Assembly: GCA_963169105.1 (NCBI GenBank)
Contig: OY720639.1
Location: forward strand, 87,030,593 to 87,094,592
Direction of reading: 5' to 3'
DNA length: 64,000 nucleotides
Origin: Ceriagrion tenellum
Lineage: Eukaryota > Arthropoda > Insecta > Odonata > Coenagrionidae
The position numbers were made by a program, and so were the translations under genes. Shown here in pieces: positions 1 through 10,900 of this stretch (positions are counted from its first letter, which is position 1; each line of letters starts with the position of its first letter). The notes under the pieces were generated by a model. That model did no database searches. It saw only the letters and a program-made list of their open reading frames with translations, and was not told where the DNA came from.

Positions 1-292
1 ATTGACGGACTAAATAAGAAATGACGTCGTGTACAGAAGAATAGAAGAGGGAAGGAACATGTGGTACGCTATACAGAAAAGAAGAACAAGATGGATTGAA
101 CACACCATGAGATACAATGGGTTTGTGAAGAACATAATTGATGGCAAAATAGAGGAAGACCAAGGAAAACATTCATGGACTAAATAAAGAGGAAAGTACA
201 TTGGAAGAGGTACCAGGAGGCAAGGGAACTAGCGATAGATAGGGAATGGTGGGGCACTGCAGTCAACCAATCTTAGGATTAAACGATCAATG
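1..292 (+). mobile_element. 3' end of a non-LTR retrotransposon (copy 1)
   Basis: The stretch is a decayed, 5'-truncated LINE tail. With frameshifts it reads as the basic region after the reverse transcriptase (TRWIEHT, then FVKNIID), and it ends with the shared 3' terminus caaccaatcttagga. The same terminus closes the copies near 900 and 15700. No intact ORF remains. Confidence 0.7.
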
Positions 293-547
293 ATGACTTT
301 TGAGAATGACTTGTGGAATAAGTGGAAAGCCTGAGACAGATACTTTCCCTTTGTCCGGAATATTTTCCTCTAATTTTCTCCCAAATTTTCGCTTGGACAA
401 GAATCATGGAATTTGCTGAGCATTTTTACTGCATGTAACTCGTTCTCTTTATTTGCGATTGAAACGGTGAAATATTTGCATTGTCTAGGAGATGCGTAAT
501 CCAATCAGGAGACACCATTCCTACAACGCAATGGGGGAACATTGAAG

Positions 548-928
548 AATGGAGTACTGTAAAAAGAGACAAGACTGGAAGCCTTCGAAAACTGATGCTG
601 GAGGAGGACGCTGAAGATGAAATGGACGGATAAAGTAAGAAATGATGATGTGCACAGAAGAGCAAAAGAGGGAAAGAACATTGAGAACAACATACAGAAA
701 AGACGAACCAGGTGGATTGAACAAACCCTGAGACACAAAGTGTTTCTGAAGAACATAATTGAAGATTAAGTTGAGGGAAAATTCCGCAGAAAAAGACCCA
801 GGAATATATTCATGAAACAAATAAAGAGGATAGTACATAGGAAGGGATACGAGGGGGTAAGGGAACTAGTATAAGAAAGGGAAGGGCGGAAGGCTGCAGC
901 CAACCAATCTTAGTATTGAGGGACCAAT
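548..928 (+). mobile_element. 3' end of the same LINE family (copy 2)
   Basis: This is a second truncated copy, about 550 bp downstream of the first and in the same orientation. Read with frameshifts it gives MKWTDKVRNDDVHRRAKEGK and then RWIEQTLRH, typical of the C-terminal tail of LINE polyproteins. It ends in caaccaatcttag. The 255 bp between the two copies is AT-rich and holds nothing I recognise. Confidence 0.7.
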
Positions 929-1199
929 TAATGAATATTTACTAAGTCATCGCGGGATTTCCACTAGGTTAAGTAATTGTTGGGAGACTTTTACATGGAT
1001 ACCTTCGCCATCGTTCTCAGTGCAAAACAACCCCTATTACAAAAAAATAGTCTTATATAAATTTTGGTATTGCCTGGTATACATAAATTACAGAAGAATG
1101 TGGTATAGCGTCACGAGGAATAACGAGGAATTCAAGCGTTAGCCAGGTAAATCCTGAGTGGGGGTTATAATTTAATATTAGTAAATGCACCACAGTTCA

Positions 1200-2027
1200 C
1201 TTCCAGCCAATGTCACACAAATCCCATACCTATACATGTAGTACCATACCTATACATACAGTAAGTGACCACAGTAAATACCGAACTCCACTCAGGTGGA
1301 GAAATCTTAGGTGGAGTAAACAGAAAATGTTCCGAGTCAGTAAAATATCTTGGAATAACGTTAACTTCTGGTATATCGTGAGGAATACACATGCAAAACA
1401 TATGCGGAACAGCATAAAAGAAACTAGGTTTTGTAAAGCGTATAATAGCCGGGGAATATAATAATATAATAGCGTTCTCGGTTGAAAAAAAAGAGAGATG
1501 CTACTTCGCTCTGGTTAGCCCACACTTCGAATACGCCGCGAACATTTGGGACCCTGGTCATAAAAATTTAACCAAAATAATTCATAAAATACAAAGAAAC
1601 GATACATGTTTCGTTAAAAACTGCTTTAAGTGAACATATAGTGTCTCATAACTTTTATAGGGATTAAGTTGGGACCCCCTAGAGACTCGGAGGCTACACG
1701 CTAGGCTTAGACTGCTTGAGAAATTTATCACTGGTGTTTCATATCGACACAGAGATTATTATGAAGACGTCTCACTCCATTCTAAGTCTGACAGAAGCGA
1801 TAAAATAGGAGAGATACACTAACAAACAGATAGGTACAAAAACTCGTTCTTTTTGCACACAATAAGTAACCACAGTAGAAACTGAACTCCACTAAATACA
1901 GTCCCATAACACATGTCAACATTTCACCTCCAAAAACCTTACATCTTTACACAGTTGGTGACCTAACACCCTCTGCCACACGCCCACACGGCGGTTTGAA
2001 TGATAATATGTAGATGTAGATGTAAAA
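1200..2027 (+). mobile_element. 5'-truncated LINE, jockey/CR1-like tail (copy A)
   Basis: The C-terminal part of a reverse-transcriptase ORF is readable across several frameshifts: VKYLGITLTS, then RCYFALVSPHFEYAANIWDP, a region typical of jockey/CR1-type elements. The copy ends in a short (GTAGAT) run at about 2008-2023. The same family recurs at 6535, 11970, 24385, 43198, 45590, 56445 and 57946, so it is the most frequent recognisable repeat in the window. Confidence 0.75.
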
Positions 2028-2273
2028 TGGGATATATAACAGCTGAATTATCTGTACATAAAAGTTTTACCCATTCACCTTCTTACTATATCTTCATAGC
2101 CAAACGACTCAATTTTACCTTCAAACTCCAAGCGACCATTCGGCTGCTCCTTCTAAATATGGCGTATCATACTCTGCGTCTAAGTTTCATCAGAAGATGC
2201 TGGCTTAGTAAGCTCGCACTTGGCTAAATGATTTCCTCCAGCATGAAAATCTCTCACATGGACTATTTCTGTT

Positions 2274-2520
2274 CACTTCGTTTACAAATCGATCTCAGAT
2301 CGATATGATCTCGGACCGATCTGATCATTTGAAGCCAGCCGACTCGGATTGCCTCGTTTACCAATGCAAAATCGATTGAAATATCGATTTGAAATCTCAG
2401 ACTGGCAGAGAAAGCGGGCCGAGTTAGTCCACTTCTCATATCGATTTCACTAGCCCGTTGCGTTTACCATACCGAGCCGAACCGGCCAAATCGATCCGTG
2501 TGCGATTGGTAAACGTAGTG
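2274..2520. mobile_element. Short inverted-repeat transposon with CACT ends
   Basis: The left end CACTTCGTTTACAAATCGAT mirrors the right end, whose complement reads CACTACGTTTACCAATCG. The interior is rich in ATCGAT-like words and holds no ORF. A partial second copy lies at 37635. The CACT termini resemble CACTA elements, but I see no clear target-site duplication, so the superfamily is open. Confidence 0.55.
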
Positions 2521-2682
2521 ATGGTAAGGGTTTTAATACTCTAATGTTTTAAAAAAGAACATGTCTAATTCTTGACACAAAACCGGGACAAGACGGAACG
2601 TCTCTTCCATTAAGATAAGCTAATGGGGCACATTTTTTATTTGTTTGATTCGTGGTTATGGAATAAAATTACCATTTTCAGC

Positions 2683-2872
2683 TGCGGCAGTTGGTTTTTT
2701 CAGCAAACTCTGGAGAACCGAGTTCAAATCTCGTTACTAGTGAGTTGACTGATCCGTATACCGTCCCACGTGATGGTACTTCCGACATAGGTGAAGGAAT
2801 CCACCTACTCTAATTTTTCTCCTCTCAGGGTGTCTTCTGCATTATTCATTTCCTCTTTCGCATACTAGAATA
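2683..2872 (+). repeat. Possible tRNA-derived SINE
   Basis: A box B-like word (gagttcaaatctcg, about 2729) follows a box A-like region (gcggcagttgg) at the usual spacing, then a non-tRNA body and a pyrimidine-rich end. It cannot be a functional tRNA because the acceptor stem does not pair. Confidence 0.4.
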
Positions 2873-4560
2873 TTAGATTCCGTCTTAAAATGATATAACA
2901 GGCCGGGAAATAACCAAATCGTACATTTAGGATAACTTTGTTGTAAATAGGTTATAATTAGTGACAAATTATACATTAAAATATCCATGCTCTTAAATAT
3001 GTTTTCATGTGGGTTTTAATGTGAGTCTGCCCTTATATATTCTCATACCACATGAAAATTAGCATTTTAGCTTCGCTGAGGCTGAGGATCTAAGCCGTTA
3101 AAGTCTACTTTTTTGCAAAATATTTCACGGAAAGTGAACATTTTTGTCAGATAAATGTCTCTCGGGTATTCCACCGTGTCAGTAGCAATATATACCGCGA
3201 CGTGTCAAAGGACGACTCGTTTCGATTCCCGATTGGCTTAACCGCATAAATCAGGAAATATTCCAGGTGTGGCCTAACCAGAGCAAAGAAACATCTCCCC
3301 TTCACTTAGACCTTAATGTTACAGAATCTACCGTACAGCGGGAGGGGGCCAAACCTTTATATACCAACCACTTAATGAATTTGTTGCGGGTTAGACCATG
3401 GTGAATACATCTGGATATCTTCCGCGTCACAATACTTCACATGTTTTACTCTCCATTATTATGTTTCAATGTGCAAATTTTTTGGCCACAGTACCCATAT
3501 ACCGATTAAAGTACCAACATAGGATGTTTTCTATTGGTATTATTCGAGTTCTTCCCGCGTTGCACCATTTTTATGGACGACCGTTTCGCCGGCATTCCAG
3601 TCGTCATCATCAGGTCCCAATGCGCAGGTGAATTTTCTGTCGCTATATATTTGGCTCTGGTCCGTTAAATGTCCGTTGGAATCTAGCGCGGAGTGCTCTG
3701 ATTGGCTGAGGAGTCGGACGGTCTTGGATTGTTGAAAATCCGTTGAAAAGTAGAGGAAAGTGAAAAGCCATCTTCCCTGTTGAAGTTTTTCGGATTCTTA
3801 GTTATTTCTATCGCCTTCCCTTTTAGCCGATGGAAGTGATTATTTTGCTGGGTGATGATCTAACTTCCTTCAGAATTTTTTGGCGGTCGTACTGACCAGA
3901 GAAATATCGTCAAATCGTCGTCCGGCGATTCAACCTTCATTATTCATTATTCATGTCCAGCTGTTGAACTGTCTGTAATATTTCAAGGAAAAATAACACT
4001 ACTCCGTTCTCAAAGGATAAAATTGAATTTAAACGGGGGAGAAAAAGCGTGGGATCGAAATGACCCCTCTGGTCCCAACATGTATAAGGTAATGTACAGA
4101 AAACAAAAGTTGCTGTGAGGTTCTTATTTTCACCTTGCACTGGATGTGATACGATTCTGTCATAAGAAACGGACTGTTAAAAATGAAAAGGGATCAAAGT
4201 GACCCCTGCGGTACCCCTTGTGATTTTGTATCATCCATGTATATTTTTTGTGTTTTTATTTTACTATAAGTAGTTGATCCTCATGGTTTCATGACTCATC
4301 TTTTCTTCTATTTGTAATTCTGCCTATTTATTAGGTCGCATTTAATTTTTTTGCATTATTTATGAATGCGTTCATTTTTTTTATTTCACTCTGAGTAACA
4401 TTTTCTCAATTTTTTTATCGCCCTTCTCTTCGGCGAGTTCAGAAGGATCAAAGGGTAGAGGTCGCTAATTAGACCGAAACGGTGCCAGCGGCTGGGAAGG
4501 CATTCCTCAATCGAATGATAGGAAGTGAGTAAGAAAAATAAAAAAAAACACAACTCACTC
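2873..4560. other. Upstream region of the plus-strand NHR gene
   Basis: I see no coding exon. At 3585-3640 is a short stretch like the 3' regions of Penelope-like elements (cgtcatcatcaggtcc). Two direct repeats of the form gggatc(g/a)aa(a/g)tgacccc lie at about 4050 and 4190, 400-530 bp upstream of the TATA box. Confidence 0.4.
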
Positions 4561-4578
4561 AGCTAAGTCGGTTTCCAG

Positions 4579-4586
4579 TATAAAAG
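4579..4586 (+). promoter_or_regulatory. TATA box of the plus-strand NHR gene
   Basis: TATAAAAG lies 77 nt before the ATG at 4663, which predicts transcription start near 4605-4615. The minus-strand paralogue has the identical octamer 86 nt before its own ATG, which supports both promoter calls. Confidence 0.7.
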
Positions 4587-4662
4587 AAATTGTCGAAAGA
4601 GGACAGGCCCCCAAGAAGTGTCTGGACGTCGACTTAATAGAGTGAGCCACTCGGAGCGCGAT

Positions 4663-4951
4663 ATGAGATACGCTGTCGCGGTTGCCATAGCGGTGTTCCT
4701 CTTATTCCATCACGCGATCGTCGAATCTAGTGGCAAAGGAGAGTGCGATGGCGACAGGCGACCCGCGCACTTTTTCAGCCTCCGGGTGAGCACCGTGAGG
4801 ACCCAGGGTGGAGGCTGGGAGACCGGTTTCTCACTCGACAAAGACGATCCAAACAACGATGGGAACAAAAATGTCACGTTGGATCTGTCCCAGATGGTGA
4901 TGGAATGCGAGGGCAAAACAAAGACTCTGCGGATTCGAGGTGTTTTGACAG
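4663..4951 (+). CDS. Exon 1, plus NHR gene: signal peptide and two-cysteine domain
   Basis: This coding part of exon 1 encodes residues 1-96 and the first base of codon 97 (phase 1). The donor is ACAG|GTTAGT. The frame stays open 45 nt upstream to a GTG, but the first ATG gives a clean signal peptide. The second half matches exon 1 of the minus gene with FF at 37-38, L40, V42, E81, C82 and G84 at identical positions. Confidence 0.88.
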
Positions 4952-7900
4952 GTTAGTTTCATATGCATGATATATTTTTATCCGTTTTAGCAAAGAATAC
5001 TAAACACTCTTACACAATTATTAAATTTGTACGACGCGTTCCACAGTTTTGCTGCATCATCAGATAAAAGTCTTAATTTAATATTTATTTATTAATTGCT
5101 TGTGTAAATCTAATATTAAAAAATTACTCTTTGTTTGTTCGTCCTCTATGCGTTCCAATGCCATTCATTAGATTACGATGAAACTTTGGTGAGCTGTTGT
5201 GCGCGCGCGCGCGCAATGGTTTCTGAATTATAAAAACCCATTGCACAACAGATGTGGAGCACGAGACGTTTCGACAAATGATTGTTGGTACACGAGATTC
5301 TCAAACAAGCGAGGAACAACAGGAAAGTAACGAAGTAGATCGTTTGCGAGCGGCTCAATCACGTGCATCAAAATCGTATCAGTGAGAAAAATATATTGCA
5401 TGCATCAGAATCGCATCAGTAAGTCATAATTTGTGTGAAAAAGTACGTATTTCATCTGTACGTAGAATAAGGTTTGGTTAAGAGGTCACTTTGTTTGATT
5501 TTTTTAAACTCTTACATTTAAATATCGTATATCACCATGGTATTTCCAAAAAATTGGATTTTTAAGCTCGAAAATCTTAAGTTTTGCACTATTTCAACAA
5601 TAGAATATGTAATTTCTTTGAAGGCTTCCGCGACTCTTATAATTGTTAATATTGCTCTTTTCAGGTATTTCCGTCGCGTGTTTGGTTTTTTTGACAACAG
5701 TTTCTCCCCTCTTCCTGGGGGCGTCCTCAAGTCCGATGGACATTTTTGTAATTTTGTGAAATCACAAAAATATCAAGGGAGTGAAAATTTTGTGAAATTA
5801 CAAAAATGTCCAACGGACCTGAAGACGCCCCCAGGAAGAGGGGAGAAACTGTTGTCAAAAAAACCAAACACGCGACGGAAATACCTGAAAAGAGCAATAT
5901 TAACAATAGAATATGTAATTTACGTGGATACCACAGCATGGCCATGGAATGAAAACTCATGAGATCACATTGGCATTGTAAATTAGGAATTCCTGTGTAG
6001 GCACGAGGACAGAGGCATTGCAACGCATGCCGGGCACAGCAAGTATTATACAAACAATTTTACCTCACAATGCAGTAAAACTGTGATACGCATCATTTCA
6101 AATCAAACAATTGCAGAAAAATACCAATATTTCTTTGCCCTGTGGATGCTGCTGTAAGATTATTCTACGACGTGGTGGCTCAGGTTGTCAAGAGTATTCT
6201 AATCATGAAATATATTTACGCATTCCCGGGAGAATGACCGATGTGGATTCCTCTCGGGCCACTGAGCTGGAGACTTATTCAGTAATGAAATCGTAACTGC
6301 CGAACCTCGGGAAATCCACGGGTGTGACGTCTTAGACTTATTTTCAAATGTTCCGAGGCTAAGACGTCACAACTTTTCCGCTTTCAGGACTCGAAAATTC
6401 CCAAGCCATATCAAATCGGGACCTTGAGTTAGGTTCTCCATCTCCGCCCGTGCTACGATTGCGGAAGAAATTTCCAGAACCTAAACCGGTCCGAAGTCCG
6501 AGAAGAATGCACACTCATAAGGGATCTCCTTTCATATCTACATCTAGATCTACGTACAACCCTGTGAGCAGCCCGATGGGTGTGTGGCATGGGTTGTTAG
6601 TACATCCGACGAGAAAGGATGTAAGGTTTTAGGAGGTGAAATGATGACGTGTATTATGGGAGTGTATTAAGTGGAGCTTAGTTTTCATTGTGGTAGCTTA
6701 TTGTGCGCGGAAAGAATAAGTTTTTGTGCATATCGGTTTGGCAATGTGCCTCTCTTATTTTATCGCTTTTGTCAGACCTAGAGATGTAATGATACGTCAT
6801 TATAATAGTCTCTGTGTTTCTCTGAAACTCATCAGTTCAGAATTTCTCTAGCAACCCAAGCTTAGTGAGTAGCCTCCGAGTCTCTAGGGGCTCCCACCTT
6901 AATCCCTCTAAAAGTTGTGAGACAATATATATATGCTCGTAGCAGTTTTTAACTAAGCGTGCTGCTTTTATTTGTATGTTATTAATTTTTTTGTTAAATC
7001 TTCATGATCAGAGTCCCAAATTCTCGCGACGTATTCGAGGTGTGGCCTACCCAGAGCGAAGCCGCATCTCCCTTAGAATTTTTCATCCGAGAACCTTTCT
7101 ATTATACGCTCAACAAGACCTAGCTTCTTTAATGCTGTTCCGCATATGTTTTTTATGTATGTTCCCACGTAATATCAGAAGTTAATATAATTCCAAGATA
7201 CCTCCTCTTCTGATATCCTGAAATACCGACTAGAACTGCCTCATATTATCCCCGGAAGCAATGGGTATAGTTAAAGCGCCCACCAAAATTTGTTATTAAC
7301 AGCATATATGCACATATTTAAGGTTGCTTTAAGGTTTATGATCTTACACTTTTTCTTGGAACTCAGTCATTTTTTTATTTTTTCAGGAATCTCCTCCGAC
7401 CTTGTTGAAGAGCGGTCGAAAATTTCAAAGGATAAATTACGTTTTCACACCAGATGTGGAAACAGCGTGGCCGTATTGAATGATGGCAAAACTATACAGA
7501 GGATTAAGTAAGTGAGCTCACATATCAATTATCATTACTTAGAAGCTGGCCACAATTACTAAATCCTCCGTATTTCGTATCCAATTATTTTATCCTTTCT
7601 TTGTTGTACGTATTATTTTGTTTTTTTCCATCGATTTTGGCGCTACCTGATGTTAGTGGCTTGCAGGGCAATATGCAGATGTAGATGAAATATAAAAATG
7701 CCCAAGGTAGTCTATTTGACTACTTTAATTTATCTACTTTGAAGAAATAGACAAAAGCTTGACAACACATCCTGGAAAATTTCACATAGGACCCTTCATC
7801 AGTTGAAATCCGATACTGCTGCAATACTGCAGGGTTTTGAACTTTTCGGCGAAGCCTTTTGGGCGCGAGCCTCTTGGGAGGAGAAGAGACGTTTGGACGC

Positions 7901-10900
7901 AGGCACATTTCGGATACCACTTGGATTTGTTTTTTTTTGTTTTTGTCGGAGCTACATTATCTTAATCTGTCTGTAGGTTTTTTCGCAGGTTTTTCACACT
8001 CTCCTTCATTTGTGGGTGTTTTTCTGCAGTGGGGTTTTTTCGTTAAGGATATCTCTTCCTTACTTCCTTAACTACATTTTTTCCATAAATGTATAAACCT
8101 TTGTTCACACTCATTTCATGTATTTATCTGACGAGGGGTTCAATGGAAGAAGGGACTGCCTTTGTCTCAATCTCGCCCCAATAAAGACGTGTTATCATTA
8201 TATCAATGTCATTTTTTAATGGCAAATTACATTAACACAATTGGTTTCTATGGTATTAGTAGCATACCTCTAGTGTAGTGCATGTTGTTGATATTTACCA
8301 GTATATAGTAGTGCATGTTGGTGATTACTGGGGTGCGTTCCGTTTCACGCTTCAATTGCATGATGCGCCACCGCATCAGTTGCCGGTCCGTTTCTCATTC
8401 TCTTATGCGTGGCCCCATCGAGAGCGCATTGAAGCGCTCCGGCGTGTGAAACGGAACGGCCGGGACCGCATCAATGCGATTAGAGCGCGAAACGGAACGC
8501 ACCCTTGATGCTTGGGGTGACTTGCGGGGTAATAAAATTGAAGATGAAATACTAAAATGCCAAATCTAGTCTTTTTGACTATGTTCAAATTTTACTATTT
8601 CTTTTGTTCACATTTTTCATTACGGAAAAAAAATTATAGAATTTCATTAAATTATTGTGTACTTGAAGTAAACGAGGTCACTCCAGTAATGGGGATTATT
8701 TGTTCAATATATCTATTTTTTAAGAGTTCTTTTAAATTTTTTTGACTTTTATTGCCTAGATTATCACCCGGCGTAACATAACCACTAGTCTCAATATAGA
8801 AATTTATCGTTTATGACCGAATGGTTATCGAAACGTCCCTGCGCCCAAACGTCTATGATCCAACGAGCCAAACAGACTACGTCAAACAGGCTCGCGCCCA
8901 AACGGCCGCGCCATAATATTCCTTTTCCAATATTGCTGACACGGATTTTATGAGTTTTGACTGCGTTCAAGTCCTTACTGAATAAGACCCCATGTATGAT
9001 GTCACTTATGCAAGGTTGCTCTTGTCCCGATGAAAATGTTTTGCATTAATGGCGCCAGAACCAATTTCATAAATTCTCGAATGATAACTTGAAATAAAAG
9101 AAAAAATATTTTATTAACCTCTGCAGTTATGAAGGAATTTCACGAACAATGGGCACTCTGCTGCTTTTAACAAATAGCGCCTAAGGCTGTATATTACAGG
9201 AATAGTACTATCTTATATCTCATTAAATTTGAAGTCACCATTAGCCACCTTTGAATCGCTTGTGGTAGTTTGAGAGAGATAGTTTCCCGGTCATGATTGG
9301 TCCCATATTTGAATTTTGCGTTTTAGTTTCAGCAACTTTAGGAAGAATTACATTAAGATTTAATTATCAATAATGCAATAGTATACAAGATGTTTCGACA
9401 TGAATATTGGAATTTTAAAGATTTGTAGCATCTAAACTATTTTACTTATATATTTTAAATTTAACTTATATATTTAACTTATATACGTATAAATTATACA
9501 TTAAACAATTGAGCAATTCCAACAGTATCGTTGTACATTTGCATGCATGCGCAGTTTCTGAGTGATAGTAACATCCGTAGATGGTGTCATCGGTTAAAGT
9601 CTGAATCGCTAGTAGTAAATATGGCGACTACTGAACAGAAAGCATTTTGTGTTTTACAGTTTACAAGGAGTGAGTTTCTTGTTACAGTTCAACGTGCGTT
9701 CAGTATTAAGTTCCATTGTAATCCTTCGAGTGATAATATCATCCGTAGATGGTATCATCAGTTTAAATACACCGTCTGTCTATATAAAGAGAAGAACACT
9801 GGACGACCAAGACCGACTGAAGAACTTGTTGAACTAGTGAGAGAGTCTTTCGCGCGTAGACCCAAGAGAGCAGTTCGGAAGGCTAGTCGTGAATTAGAAA
9901 TTCCAGTGAAGTCTGTGGGGAGAGTTATAAGGAAAAAATAATAACTACGTTCTTGTTATCTACAGCTTTAATAAGATCTAAATCCTAAAGTTATAATAAA
10001 ATAAAATTATATGAATACTTCTTCTCCGGTACACAATCCGTAGATTGGTTTGCGGAGGTCGTTTTCCGTCTCCATTCCGCCCGATCTTGAGCCAGCCTCT
10101 TCAACTCCAATTAGGAATTGCCGCCCGTATCCTCCACAATCTGTTCCACGTGTTCCTTTTTGGGTCTGCCTCTCGCCTTTCTATCCTAAACTGAGCCCTC
10201 TATAATGGTTCCTAATAGTCCTTCAATAGAGTTATGAATACTTCAAAGCCTTAAAAATATGAGACTGAAATTCTAAATAATTAAATATAATCTTCTTATA
10301 TTCAAAAGAGAAAACGTGAATGTGCGGTCACTTATTACTACCAAATCACTGCACGGAAATACGCAAAGCTTTGTAACATGATTTCTTATGTCACTCAAAA
10401 GGTTTATGGCTACTTTTTGTTTACCCAATCCGTTTCAACTACAGACGAGTAAAAGCGTTTTCATAAGAAATACACGAAAAGCCCGTTTTTCTGGCATGCA
10501 GACCGTTTTTATTTTGTATATTTAAGTTAAAACTAATGGTTGCATAAAGTTGTAGCAAAGACCACTGAAAAGATAAATTGATAAACATTCTTATTTGTGC
10601 AATCGCTTTTTCTTTTTCAACTGTTTTAATTTAAATTTTGAAATAACAATCAGAAAATTGCAGAAAATTTAGCGTTTTCGGTAAGCTGTCCCCTTGACGA
10701 CCGATAGTATTGTTGAAGCCTAACCTTACCTGGATATACGGTGAATATAGGCCCAGAACGTATTAATTGAAATGAAAGAATCCATTGTAAAAACATTTTC
10801 CGCGATATATATCGATGTATTTCGATTTCTATCGATAGTATAAATTAAGTTCAATGTCTTTCACACCCGTTGAATTTCAACGGGTACCTTCCGCTAGTTA

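Larger units (their letters stand above)
4952..7386 (+). other. Intron 1 of the plus NHR gene
   Basis: This 2.4-kb intron holds a CG-dinucleotide run (5203-5214), a near-perfect long fold-back repeat (5641-5907) and a minus-oriented LINE copy (6535-7215). The acceptor is a T-rich tract ending in TTTTTTCAG. Confidence 0.8.

Noticed and set aside
4618..4662. Upstream GTG start giving 15 more residues for the plus NHR protein
   Set aside because: Eukaryotic initiation favours the ATG at 4663, which places a clean signal peptide at the N-terminus exactly as in the paralogue.
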